60,585 bases of DNA from a virus. The notes under the pieces were generated by a model. The model saw nothing but the letters and a program-made list of their open reading frames with translations, was not told the origin of the DNA and did no database searches. Position 1 is the first letter of the stretch; every line of letters begins with the position of its first letter. The stretch lies in the IMG/VR virus record IMGVR_UViG_3300031518_000001, positions 1-60,585 of that record; one strand, 5' to 3'. Below are positions 42,481 to 53,400 of this stretch, one piece after another. Position numbers and translations under genes: made by a program.

Positions 42481-42487
42481 TTTCGAC
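42481..42487 (+). promoter_or_regulatory. TTTCGAC motif before the partial gene at 42500
   Basis: TTCGAC begins 18 bases before the ATG at 42500, as in the intact paralogue. Confidence 0.4.
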
Positions 42488-42499
42488 AAATTCACAATT

Positions 42500-42577
42500 A
42501 TGAAGGAGATTATAGACCTGTATAATCTTTGTGTTAATCTATTTGACTATGCGGACTGCTCAACCTTTTGCAGTTGA
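42500..42577 (+). pseudogene. Broken copy of the 42776 gene
   Basis: M-K-E-I-I-D-L-Y-N-L-C-V-N-L-F-D-Y matches the first 17 residues of the intact gene at 42776 (M-K-K-I-I-E-L-Y-N-L-C-T-N-L-F-D-C). Similarity ends at 42550, exactly where repeat copy A begins, and the frame stops at 42577 inside that repeat. The upstream motif is also duplicated. This looks like a tandem duplicate cut off by the repeat. Confidence 0.7.
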
Positions 42578-42700
42578 GCTTCCTGCTTCGTCGCAGGATG
42601 GCTTTTTAGGTAGCCCGTTGAGGCTACGGTCATCCACCAGAGCCTGCTCCGCAGGCTTGACTTCGGGTCGTCCTAACCCTATAGGCTTGGTTTTCGCCTA
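42551..42700 (-). ncRNA. Most complete IS605 right-end / omegaRNA-like element, copy A
   Basis: On the minus strand: GGCGAAAACC, GGGTTAGGACGACCC, hairpin AGCCTGC/GCAGGCT, GGTGGATGACC, hairpin GTAGCC/GGGCTAC, CCTGC...GCAGG, and final hairpin CTCAAC/GGTTGAG ending CAGTCCGC. This ordered set of stems suggests a structured RNA. The 3' part is typical of tnpB-type IS200/IS605 ends, whose transcript is the TnpB guide RNA. In a functional omegaRNA the guide would be the sequence just past 42551, that is, the broken gene copy. No nuclease or transposase gene is nearby. The rest of 42437-42775 holds only the broken gene and AT-rich sequence. Confidence 0.6.
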
Positions 42701-42756
42701 AACAAAATACTATCGAAATATGCCAAATTACATTAGATTAGCGTATTAATTATCCA

Positions 42757-42763
42757 TTTCGAT
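42757..42763 (+). promoter_or_regulatory. TTTCGAT motif before ATG 42776
   Basis: TTCGAT starts 18 bases before the ATG. Confidence 0.4.
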
Positions 42764-42775
42764 AAGCTCACGACT

Positions 42776-43087
42776 ATGAAAAAAATTATAGAGCTGTACA
42801 ATCTATGTACCAATTTGTTTGATTGTTTGGATCAGGGTAAGGGACGATATTATATGATGTCTTTTGCCGGCCACATCGACGATGTCGTGCGCCTATACTA
42901 CAATTGGTCGGCAAAAAACGTTGCTCAACTATGGGTCAAAAGTGCCCTAAATACCTATAATAACGATACACTTAAAAAATTCGGCATTCTATTAAACGAG
43001 GCCATAAACGGAGACTGTAGTAAAAGCGACCCGATTCTACAAAACATACTATTCCAAATCAATAAAACATGCAATCAGTCTGATTGA
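42776..43087 (+). CDS. Unknown small protein with a broken duplicate upstream
   Basis: 103 residues, helical, with a Q-G-K-G-R-Y-Y-M-M segment after the duplicated N-terminus and a Cys-containing end. A lone plus-strand gene in a long minus-strand run. Its 3' end overlaps that of the convergent primase gene by 13 bases. Its isolated orientation, its own motif and the duplicated start mark a recently rearranged spot. No function recognised. Confidence 0.6.
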   Translation: MKKIIELYNLCTNLFDCLDQGKGRYYMMSFAGHIDDVVRLYYNWSAKNVAQLWVKSALNTYNNDTLKKFGILLNEAINGDCSKSDPILQNILFQINKTCNQSD

Positions 43088-44451
43088 CTATGGACTAAAC
43101 TATCTATTACTAGTTTAACAAGCCTATCATCTATTACATCCTCTTTTTTATCTGTCCTCATGTTTTGTAACATATTATACCTCTCTCTTTCATCTATCAC
43201 ATCTACTATATAGGCTAACGCTAGCCTAAGTGACGGACTAGTTAGCGCTTCTAGTAGCTTGCTTATACACAAACTTTCTTTATTATCCAGAGGTTTTTGC
43301 TTAATTGCTTCGTAAATACTTTTGTTATATAAGTATCTTATATCACTATCTTTTATGCTACTAATTACTTTCTTAATCCACTGCTTATATTGCGCTTCTG
43401 AATCAATAGACTTATACTGTCTAGTATATATATGTGTAGTTATTAGCTGTTTTTTATGTTTTACTGTCTCTTTGTCATAAATACCAGCTTTTATAGCTTC
43501 ATCTACATCCTTATAAGGCGTATTAAGGAGCAAGTATACGATTTTGTTTTGCAGCATAAAGTATCGTGCTGCTTTCAGAGAAGCTCTATATCCAGAACGA
43601 TCAGTGTCTAAAACTAGGTTTATCGTATTGTATTTATTCAGTTTAGACAGCTTCTTATCATTTATATTCAATCCTAGCAGAGAAACAACATTAGTTATAC
43701 CTATACCATAGAGCGCGATAGCGTCAAAGATACCTTCGGTTACATAAATCTCAGTATTCTGATCATAAGGGTTATAGTTATAAACAACATCAACAAGTGA
43801 CTTATTCGGTTCGGCGGAATATATGTACTTATACTCTGAATTGTCGCTAATGCTTCGGAACATAAATGTTACAATCTTATTGTTCTCTATAATAGGAAGA
43901 ACAATGAAGCTGTTTTCGGTTACCTTAGGGAAGCGCATGTGTTTAATTCTTGACTCGCCATAAAGAGCTACCAGTTCTTTATACATCTGTGAATTCCATA
44001 GGCCAATCATGAACTTATTTATAATAGTAGTTATAGTATCTTGTTTTAGAAAGGAAAATCTTTCTTGGAGATATTGGAAACTGTCGGACTCGGTATTTTT
44101 GAGCAGCGCCTTAGAGAGATAATTAGCTATCTGCCGCTTGAAGTATGAAGGGTCTTTCTTAGTCTTACCATCTTGGTCAGTCGGGATATTATATCTATCG
44201 CATAAGATTTTAGCAGCTTCTGAATATGAGACTTGTTCCATTAAAGCTACAAACTTAATAACATCACCACCATGCCCAGATGAAAAACATTTGAATATGT
44301 TTTTATCGGGTAATACAAAAAAAGATGGCTGAGTTTCGCGCTTAAACGGTGATAAGCCTCTATATTGACGACCTACTTTCTTAAGATCTACACCATAAGA
44401 CTGGACAACATCAACTATTGAGATACTATTTCGCAACTTTTCAAAGTCCAT
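43075..44451 (-). CDS. dnaG: DnaG-like DNA primase with altered zinc site
   Basis: 458 residues. The N-terminal CHC2-type domain keeps its fold signature (G-L-S-P-F-K...P-S-F-F-V...F-K-C-F-S-S-G-H-G-G-D-V-I) but three of the four usual zinc ligands are replaced (S-P-F-K for C-P-F-H, and C-F-S-S for C-F-G-C). I recall similar changes in Bacteroidota DnaG. The Toprim domain is intact: E-G-I-F-D-A near residue 238 and D-T-D-R-S-G near 282. It makes RNA primers for lagging-strand synthesis. No helicase domain is fused; the DnaB-like protein at 29733 would be the partner. The start lies two bases after the giant gene's stop. Confidence 0.85.
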   Translation of the reverse strand: MDFEKLRNSISIVDVVQSYGVDLKKVGRQYRGLSPFKRETQPSFFVLPDKNIFKCFSSGHGGDVIKFVALMEQVSYSEAAKILCDRYNIPTDQDGKTKKDPSYFKRQIANYLSKALLKNTESDSFQYLQERFSFLKQDTITTIINKFMIGLWNSQMYKELVALYGESRIKHMRFPKVTENSFIVLPIIENNKIVTFMFRSISDNSEYKYIYSAEPNKSLVDVVYNYNPYDQNTEIYVTEGIFDAIALYGIGITNVVSLLGLNINDKKLSKLNKYNTINLVLDTDRSGYRASLKAARYFMLQNKIVYLLLNTPYKDVDEAIKAGIYDKETVKHKKQLITTHIYTRQYKSIDSEAQYKQWIKKVISSIKDSDIRYLYNKSIYEAIKQKPLDNKESLCISKLLEALTSPSLRLALAYIVDVIDERERYNMLQNMRTDKKEDVIDDRLVKLVIDSLVHSQSD

Positions 44452-44453
44452 GT

Positions 44454-47400
44454 TTAGAATTGAACTCCTACGTATTCGCCGTCACCACTCCCACCACCAC
44501 CCGAAGGTCCCGAGCCACCACCCGAAGGAGGATTTTGTGCAACAGCCTTCATGTAGCTTGAAGCAATATTCGCAAAAATACCTCCATTACTAAATACATA
44601 CTCTGCTTGATGGTGATAGTCTATGTCGTGTTTATTCCTTACCATAGCTGGGAATGCATGCTGCGCAAAACAACTGTTTTGTAACAGATGTTCATAACTA
44701 TATGTGTGAGTTAATTGTGCAGATGTATCAGTCGAAAACGACAGATGCTTCTGGTATGGTCTAATGGTTATGTCTTGATACTGAGCCTTATCTACTGTGC
44801 CATCGTTTGTGCGTAAAGCAGTATAGAGTCTAAGGCCTATTTCTATAGTATAAGACATCGGTGGGGCACTATATGTGACTTCCGGCACAGGATTACCGAG
44901 GAACTTGTAGATATTATCAGACTTACCGAATATGATAAAGTTAGGGTGAGGCAATGGATGCCCTTCGTATAGGCTATTACCGTCTTCTCTATACAGGAAC
45001 ATGTTGCCTAAGAAGTAATCTACTATTGTAGCTTCATAGTGTAGCCCATGCGACGTTATCATGTGGTTATTACTTACAGGTACGCCGTACTCGTGTGTCA
45101 ATTCGTCGCCCGTTCTTGTGAGAGGGGCTGTGTTCAAACCGCACTGAATACTCCAGAGGCGCGTCATTGACGGCTCCGCTTCCACAAGATGGTAAAAGTT
45201 AGCCACAGAAGCACCAGTCCCCTGTTTGATGATTGCTTGGTCGTATCCGCCATACGGACGCATAAATACATTAGACCCAGCACGATAGCCATATGGAATC
45301 GTATCATTACAGAAAGCTGAATTACCAATCGAAGCACCACTATCCATGTAGTAAAACTCCGGAACCGGATTATCTAACGACTTACCTAAGTGGTCAAAAC
45401 TATATAAATCATTAGACCATTGCCTGTCCCCACTAGCATTTACTGTAAGACGGCCAGGGCTGGCCATATAAATAGCATCCGCAATTACAAAAAGATTTAC
45501 ATTACTTGTTGTTTCATAAGATTGTGGATTAGAACTATATATTTTACCATTTTCATAAAGTTTTGGTCTAATAAAAACTCGTCCGGTGTCCAAATAAAGT
45601 GGATCGTACATATAATGTGAAATCGTGTTGGCTCGTAAAACGGGTTGTTTGATACCTCTATAATCTCTCGGTGTACGAAACATAGCCATATAAGAACGCG
45701 CAACACTCCAATCCGAAGACCAATCTAGCCACGAGTACCATGAATAATCTATACGGTGAGTATAGTTCCATATATTGTACCTTTTAGTATTGTAAGTCAT
45801 ATTAAATGCTCTTGGTACTAGCCCAGATGAGGTTACACCTAGTATATTATGATTACCCAATTGACATGATTGATCAGGCTGTCCAGCTACATCTATATAA
45901 CTCATTTGGCTAAATGCATCTACTGCTATACAAAAATCCCAGTATCTATGGCCACGCCACATAGAATAATTTTCAATGAATAATGGCACTACGCTTAAAG
46001 CCAAAAGGTTATCAAGAATGTTGTCATCAGACCAAAGATCAATGTCCATCTCCCTAGGAAAGCGGAATAACATGTTAATATCATCACCTAAAAGCTTAAT
46101 TGCACTCATACTACGGAAACCAATAGCGTTGGTAGATTTAGTTATTGGCCAATAATTACTGAAATTAACAATACTAAACGGCAGTGGATTACGAACCAGA
46201 AAATCACCATAAGCTGTATTATACTCGAATCTACCAAAGCCGTTAAATTCAGTGTAAAACAATTCACTGTTAGGAACATTAAACTTAAATCTTAAACCAG
46301 CATTAGGTGATGTGTTATAAAACATATCAAATGTAAAACTCCTTTTGTATACATCATTGAAAGGAGTTTGCATTCTGTTACTTACTATAACATTATCAGG
46401 ATTTATGTTATAAGTACTATTTGTGAATATTGAATTAGCAATTTGTATATCCGACTGTTGGGTAACATGATGGGCATTATTAAAAAATGTGCTAAGCCCT
46501 TTGTTTTGAAATATTGGTGTTGGCTCAATATCGCTTGCGAATATTGCTGTTCTATATAACGATAATCGTCTAGTGGATAAACTGGTATTAAAGGTATAAA
46601 ATACTGGAACATAAGTAGCTTCAGATCTAAGTATTTGTGGTTGTACAAACAGTGAATCTGCCATTGGTGCTGAGACATTATGATTGATGACATAATTGCT
46701 GCTATTGAGCACGAAGTATAGACCACCAAGCCATTCGAAAGGAGCGACTGCGCCGCTAAAATTGCCATTGACTACACGAATATCATAGAATGACGCACTA
46801 CGTACAAAAGGATTACTTGCACTATAAGCGTGGTCAATCATATTATAAGTGGTAGTAAATATCAGGTCTCTTTTAGTCCAGTATAGACTTTGCACTTGAT
46901 TAATATTGTCAGATAGTAATCCGAGCATTACAAGAATTGCGTATAGGCTGCCAAAATCAAGCCAACTGGTAGACTTATCATATCTATCGTAATTAAACAA
47001 TGTTTGAGCATTTAATTCATACAAATCATAATATTTTGGTTCTAAAAGCGCTTTTATCGTATAATAGTGATGTGGTGAAATGAGGAATTTTTTAATATTT
47101 ACATTTTCTTCCCTCATGTTAACCTCAGTATGTTGCATATGGGGCCAGTGTTTTTTATATGTTATAGTATCACTTGGGTTGTCTATTAAATCCACATCGA
47201 ACCTTAGTTCGTGGACGACTTTGTTATTATAAGCTGATGAACCTAATACATGAGACAAGTACAGCATAGTATGGGTTGGGTTGCCATACATGCTAAGAAA
47301 GAAGGTTTGTGGATTGTGTAGCTGTAGAAGTCTTCTGGTGTAGTCTTGTCCTCTGATATTGCGAGGGTAGCGTAGTTCGTATATTTGTGTTAACATCGGT

Positions 47401-50400
47401 AATGTATTAGTGTACATCACCATGTGGTTTAGCCAGCGACGCGGCACTGGCAAGTGTTGCGTACCAATAACTGCGTCGTCATACCAAAACCCGATTGCCC
47501 AGTTGTGATATGACCATTTATCGTAAGATAGACCGCAAGCCTCAACAACAGCCCCTTCCGCAAAGGATCTCCCTACAGGCAAGCTGAAAATAGAAACACT
47601 AGGATTAGTATTCTGTATCTGGTATGTCGAATAACGTGGATCCTTAGTAGCCGTAATAACTAAATCTCCCACAAACCAATTATCTATAACAGCATTAGGC
47701 CATCGTGTAGTATCGATAAAACTACCCAAACCAGCACTACCCACGCCTGTATGACGATCAGGATAAACCAGAGGGTTGGTGTTATTTATGTTAACCCAAC
47801 TAGGACTATAAATGTCTATAGCGCCATATGGAACATATGCAAGATAATCGTTCATGTACAAAGAAGCACACCCTAGCGCTTCCTTCTGATATATGTATAC
47901 TGGGTCTATCACTAATGGTTTGGGGTATATAGTTAGTACATCAATTAAATAAGGGTTTCTAGCCCATAATATAACTCTTTCATTGCGCTTTATACTTGTA
48001 GTAGTATGGAATAAAGATCTAGGGGATTGAATATAATTCGCATATGGTAAGGTATTACTCGTGCCTATCGTTAAGTTGTTTACTTCTACTTGAATATTGC
48101 GACTAAAATTAGTACTGTCAGATAGTAAATTAGTTGTTTCACGTGCTGGCAAGTAATACTCGCCGAACTGACGGTCCGTGTATTGGGAATAGTTTCTCGC
48201 CCCAACAGCACCAGCGGGGCCTACACTATAAGCATGGGTAGCATTATATCCTAACGGCATTACACCAACGCTTACCCTAAGCTTATCTATCATTGGCATT
48301 TTAACACGATATCTATATCTTCTAACACGTCGATAGAATTGAGATAAGACTTTATAGTTATTATATACAAAATAGATGTTAATCTTGTTAGCTAATTCAG
48401 ACCTAATATAGTATGGATTACCAACAAAGAAAAGCGCTTTAGCGGAAACGCTTTGATTAAGCATAAGATTAAACTCTATCTGGTTCTTAGGTATATAGAT
48501 ACCCTCGTTGGGTAATGGAACATAAGAACGATAATGATAAGACTGTAATAATAAATCTTCGTAAATAAGTCTACTCGTCATATGAAAGTGAAAACGAATA
48601 TTATTAGTATTGTTAGTAAGTTGGTTAAGCGCATAGTCGGACATTATACCAAAATGCGCATATATTGGTCTTTTAGCTACATCACGTTCTAAGAGCATCT
48701 TGGTACTAGAATAGGAACCACTCAAGTTATAGTATTGCATAGTATATATGTTACCCGTATTATTTAGCTTCTCTATGTTGTTTATTGTATTTGGAGAATA
48801 AGCAAGTAAGCTTAAAAAGTTGCTTGTAACTTTCGTATTTTGATCTTTGGGATGACCTAGTACGCCTATTCTATCTAGACGATAGCTTGTATGTTCTTCG
48901 TCGTGAGCATGAAAATAGAACATAAGCATATCGTATGCCATTGTGTCAGTTCTGTAGTATTCATACAATTTACCAAGAACGAGTTCTGAGGTTTTGAGAT
49001 ACGGGCTAGTCCCAGCTAAAAAGTTCATCGCACCAGCCATAGCTAGAGCAGAACGGTTGTTTTCCAAAAAAGTCATGAAACTGATATCTCTATCGACCAT
49101 TGTGACATCGTAATAAGTCCAAGCTCTGTAGAGAGTATTAGACAAATTGTTCAGGTCAGGCGAGTAATTAGGATTACCGTAATCGACATCGTCCTTTTTC
49201 AAATGCGATAACATAGCCGATAGACTCATAGCCATATTGCCGTTTACATTTGAGTTAGAATGATTAAAGTCGTATTGACCATCAATGTAGATACTATACA
49301 TCGGCATACCTCTGTTTTTGTAGCCAAAGTTCTCAAGCGGGTACTTATACAAAGTTTTAGAATTTTTCAATACATCTGGTGTTAATGTTTCTCCAACTGA
49401 TTTCTCATTATACTCTGCTCCCAGATCCGTAAAAGGATAAAATACTCTTACATATGGTATGCCATAAGATACAAGTGGATAAAATTTCTGAGTTCCCACA
49501 TATACTAGATTTAGCTTGGCTACTGACATGTAAAAGGGTTCATATTGGTATTCTAAATTAGGATTTTCAACTTCACTATTGGTTAAAAGTACGGGATAGG
49601 CTACAAGATAATATAACTCAGGCGGTATAAAATGCTTTAGCGCCAATTCTTGATTAAAGTGTACTTTACTAAATAGTGTATTGGTCATATCTTTTTCTTC
49701 ATAGTAGAAGTATATGGGTACGTTAGATAACATATACTGTTGCAGGTAAAAAGAGCCGCCTAGTGGTGTGCCGTATGGTGGTACGTCAAAACAGACATAG
49801 TTATTGATGTATAGGAATTCATCCGACAACCAGCGACCGTAACTTTTTCTGCTTAGGTTAACATTTTGTACTACTATGCTACTTTCAGGTACTTTATGTT
49901 CTTTATAAACCTTATGAACGGCAAATAATGGAACGGGGGGATGAAAATTACTAATAAGCATATTATAGATAAGACTCTGTGGTATTTCAATTGCCGCAGA
50001 AGTCTTCAAAACCATTTTGTCAAATACATTAGTGCCATATACATCACTATTAACGGACAGTCGTGTCGGATTAGTATTGTTAGGGAATACTCTTGTATAT
50101 TTATTTATCATTAGTCGGTTATCGAAACCGCCGTTGGCAATGTGACTACCGTATGGTCTTTCATAAGCAATAAAATCCTTGTAAGGACACACAACGCGGC
50201 CATAACTGTACCCGTATTCTGAGTTAACACTGAATCTGACTAACAATTGTAACAAATTGCCTAATCCAAAGTGTGTTATAAACCGAAATGCCATTATAGG
50301 TGTAATTATGTTTTGTTTATCAGAATATCTCATCCAGTAACCGTATCCTATAAATGGCGAGAACGCAGCCCTTTGAGCATTTAAATGCATAAGATTCTCG

Positions 50401-53400
50401 GCATAACGTCCAATATAAGGCCAGTACCAAGCCTTAAGATTACAGTCAAAAAAGCCATGTTCAATGTTAGGGTTTTGGTAATAACATTCAGCTTGAACGT
50501 TGGCACCTATCAAATCATAAGGCCAAGCAAAAAGATTGCCTATACGGTAAAATACATCATAATTATCGTCAAAAGGTTTAGGAGGCGTAATATAAATTAA
50601 TCGCTTTCTTTTGTTAGGTTCACTAGACCAGCTAATACCAACAGATGTAACTAAAGGATCACTATTATATTCAACAGTACTATAGTTTGTTCTATTGTTC
50701 CCAAACTGAGAAACTAAACTATTTTGTATATTAAGTGAAGGTGTTATTACGTTGTAATAAAAGTTTGAATGATTACTTCCGTAAAATGTTCCCAAGTTGA
50801 TATTGCTTCTATTCCACTTAGGGACGTTACCTAAACTATAATCATATACTATGTGGTAAAATCCTCTATCATATACATTATCAGCGCTATTAGGATGTAA
50901 TGTAGATGTAGGATATATCCTATATCTTGGTAATTCATCTTTCACAAAAACCATTTTAGTAACTACAGGCAATCTGAAACTAAACAGACGCGCAACCATA
51001 TCTTTACCAGGAAACAAAAACTTTTGATTTTCATCTTGGGGACTTATATCCTCAACTCTAAATCTATAAAGTGAATTTTGTATTTCATTAGGAATTGTAC
51101 TGGGTGTATGGCTAAACCCATAATACGATGATGGCAGATATAAACTATTTGGCGTATAGTCGTCTGAGTAGTAGACAGTCTTAGGAACACCGCCGAAATA
51201 GTTAGTATATATAGCAAAGTCCAAGAACGGTGCGAAGGCGTTTAGCGATAAAGCAGATATCGTAAATCGGTGTAGATCTATATAATCCGATAATTTGATA
51301 CCATCTTGTGCCAAAGTTACAGAAAACCTGTTATTTATTTGGTATCTACGATATCTAATAGGATTTGTCAAGTCAACCCTATAGAAAAACACGTTATTAA
51401 AACCTTGATATAGCGTACTTGTGTTTTGTATTAGGTCTTGTCTAGGTTCAGCATTTAATCCCGCCGACCACTTATTCCATGCGTAATCAGTAATAAATCC
51501 AACGTACTCCATATGCCAAAAACCAGAAAAAGGATTAGGCCCTACATTGATAAAATTCCCGATAACTATATCACGCTCATCATTATGCGCGATGACGCCT
51601 CTTGGATTGTCATTTAGAACGTCTGCGTCGGCTCGTTCAGCAGTTAAGTTATCCGTAAACATGAATAGGACATTCTTGGGATTATAAGGGTTATCATACA
51701 CTATCATAGGTTCATCAAATCTTTCAAACTCATGAAGCATTACATTGCCTAGACCTTTATTATTATACATACTAAGTCCGCCGGTCGTGCTGACATCACT
51801 TGTATTAGCATCGCTTCTGCCATATCTCAACGCGTCACTAAATTGGCTATATTGAAGCGTCTGAGCTGGCAAGTCTATCTCAAAGATAAGCCTTTGATAA
51901 TATGTCGAGAACTCGTCGGGATTAGTCAACCTCGGTAAATTATAAACTACATTAGTACCATCTAAGTAATCAAATCTATTTGACATTAAACTTATATGCT
52001 CAGCTTTTCTAATATTTGGCGTAGTGATGCCACTGCCTATTCTATCATAGGAAATGTAATTTATGTCTGACCTCATTGTTATGTAGTCTCTTTGTCTTTT
52101 TAATAAATCGGTATTTTCTATTATGCCATAAGATATCGGGTGTTCTGGGACGATGTTTATCTTGCCTTTATATGTATTGACTTCAATGTTTTTGCCGACT
52201 GCTTTGGTAAAGGCATCTTCTGTCTTGAATTTTACATAGAGGGCTTCGCTCCACCCGAAGGCTGTAGTTTCGTAATCATAGTCGTCTGGTACTATAATCT
52301 CAATGTCCTGTTCGTCTCTATCATATGGATAAGTTGTTCTATCACAGAAATCCAACTCGTTATTTTTTACACGACAAACATCTCCAAAGCAATTGATAAT
52401 ACTAGCTTCGTTAACAATATAGTAGGCACTACCAGCGCTAACACCATCTTCAATAGGGTGCATGTAGTCTTTGGAAATATAGTTTTGGCCGATAGCCGAG
52501 TTATTGCTAACTAAATCGGCTAAAACCTTACCACCCACTATGTCTTCAAATTTTTCTAAGTTACTACGTCGTGAAGCGGGAGGTATATTAAATTGAGGAC
52601 TTACTAAGTCAATCAAACTATGTCTTGTCCTACCCGCCCCTTTTAGTGTTCTAGGTACTATAGGTTCTATAAACTGTGTTTTTGTGCGCAAATAGACTTT
52701 ATTGTCATGATAAACAGCCACAAAATCATTATTCAGACTCTCAGCAACGATTTCGTCATTTACTTTGTAAAGCCTGATAACTACAACAAAATCTTTTGTA
52801 TTTCTATAATCTAAAACATGATATGGTCTTCTTCCTGAGTAAGTTTTTTCTTCGTATTGTATTATACCAGACAAGTAATAGGCTGGGTTAGGAGTTACAC
52901 GGCTAGGGTAATAATAAGCCATGATTGGTCTAGGCCACATTCTGGGATGCGAAAATGCCCATGCCTGTGGCTGTCGCACCTCACCAGTAGAAACAGCTGG
53001 GAACAATATATTATGAAAGTTCCACGGACCTATAAGCTCGTATTTCTCATATATAGCATTATAAAAATTTTGCCTATTCTGATCATTAAAACTAGCATTA
53101 AAAGGCACGGGATTGGGAAGATTAGTAGAAGGCAAAACGCCAGAGTTCATTAAGTTACGAATGTAATCTCTATCTTTCTCATGTACCATAACATATGCTC
53201 CTAGAGGATTGTAAGTTATATACATGGGCGTTAATAAATCAGTCTGATAGTAACTGTTTTTAACTACTATGTCATCATATATTTTATAGTAAGCCAAATG
53301 TCGCCTCGCTACATCATTATTCACATTATTATCATTAGAGAGAATAACAACATTCATACCTAACAATGGTCTAACCCTGACATTAGGGAAAAATATTCTA

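Noticed and set aside
42551-42700. Group I intron or homing-endonuclease insertion
   Set aside because: The 150-base element lacks a recognisable intron core and no endonuclease gene is present; the fragment before it is a duplicate start, not a split exon.
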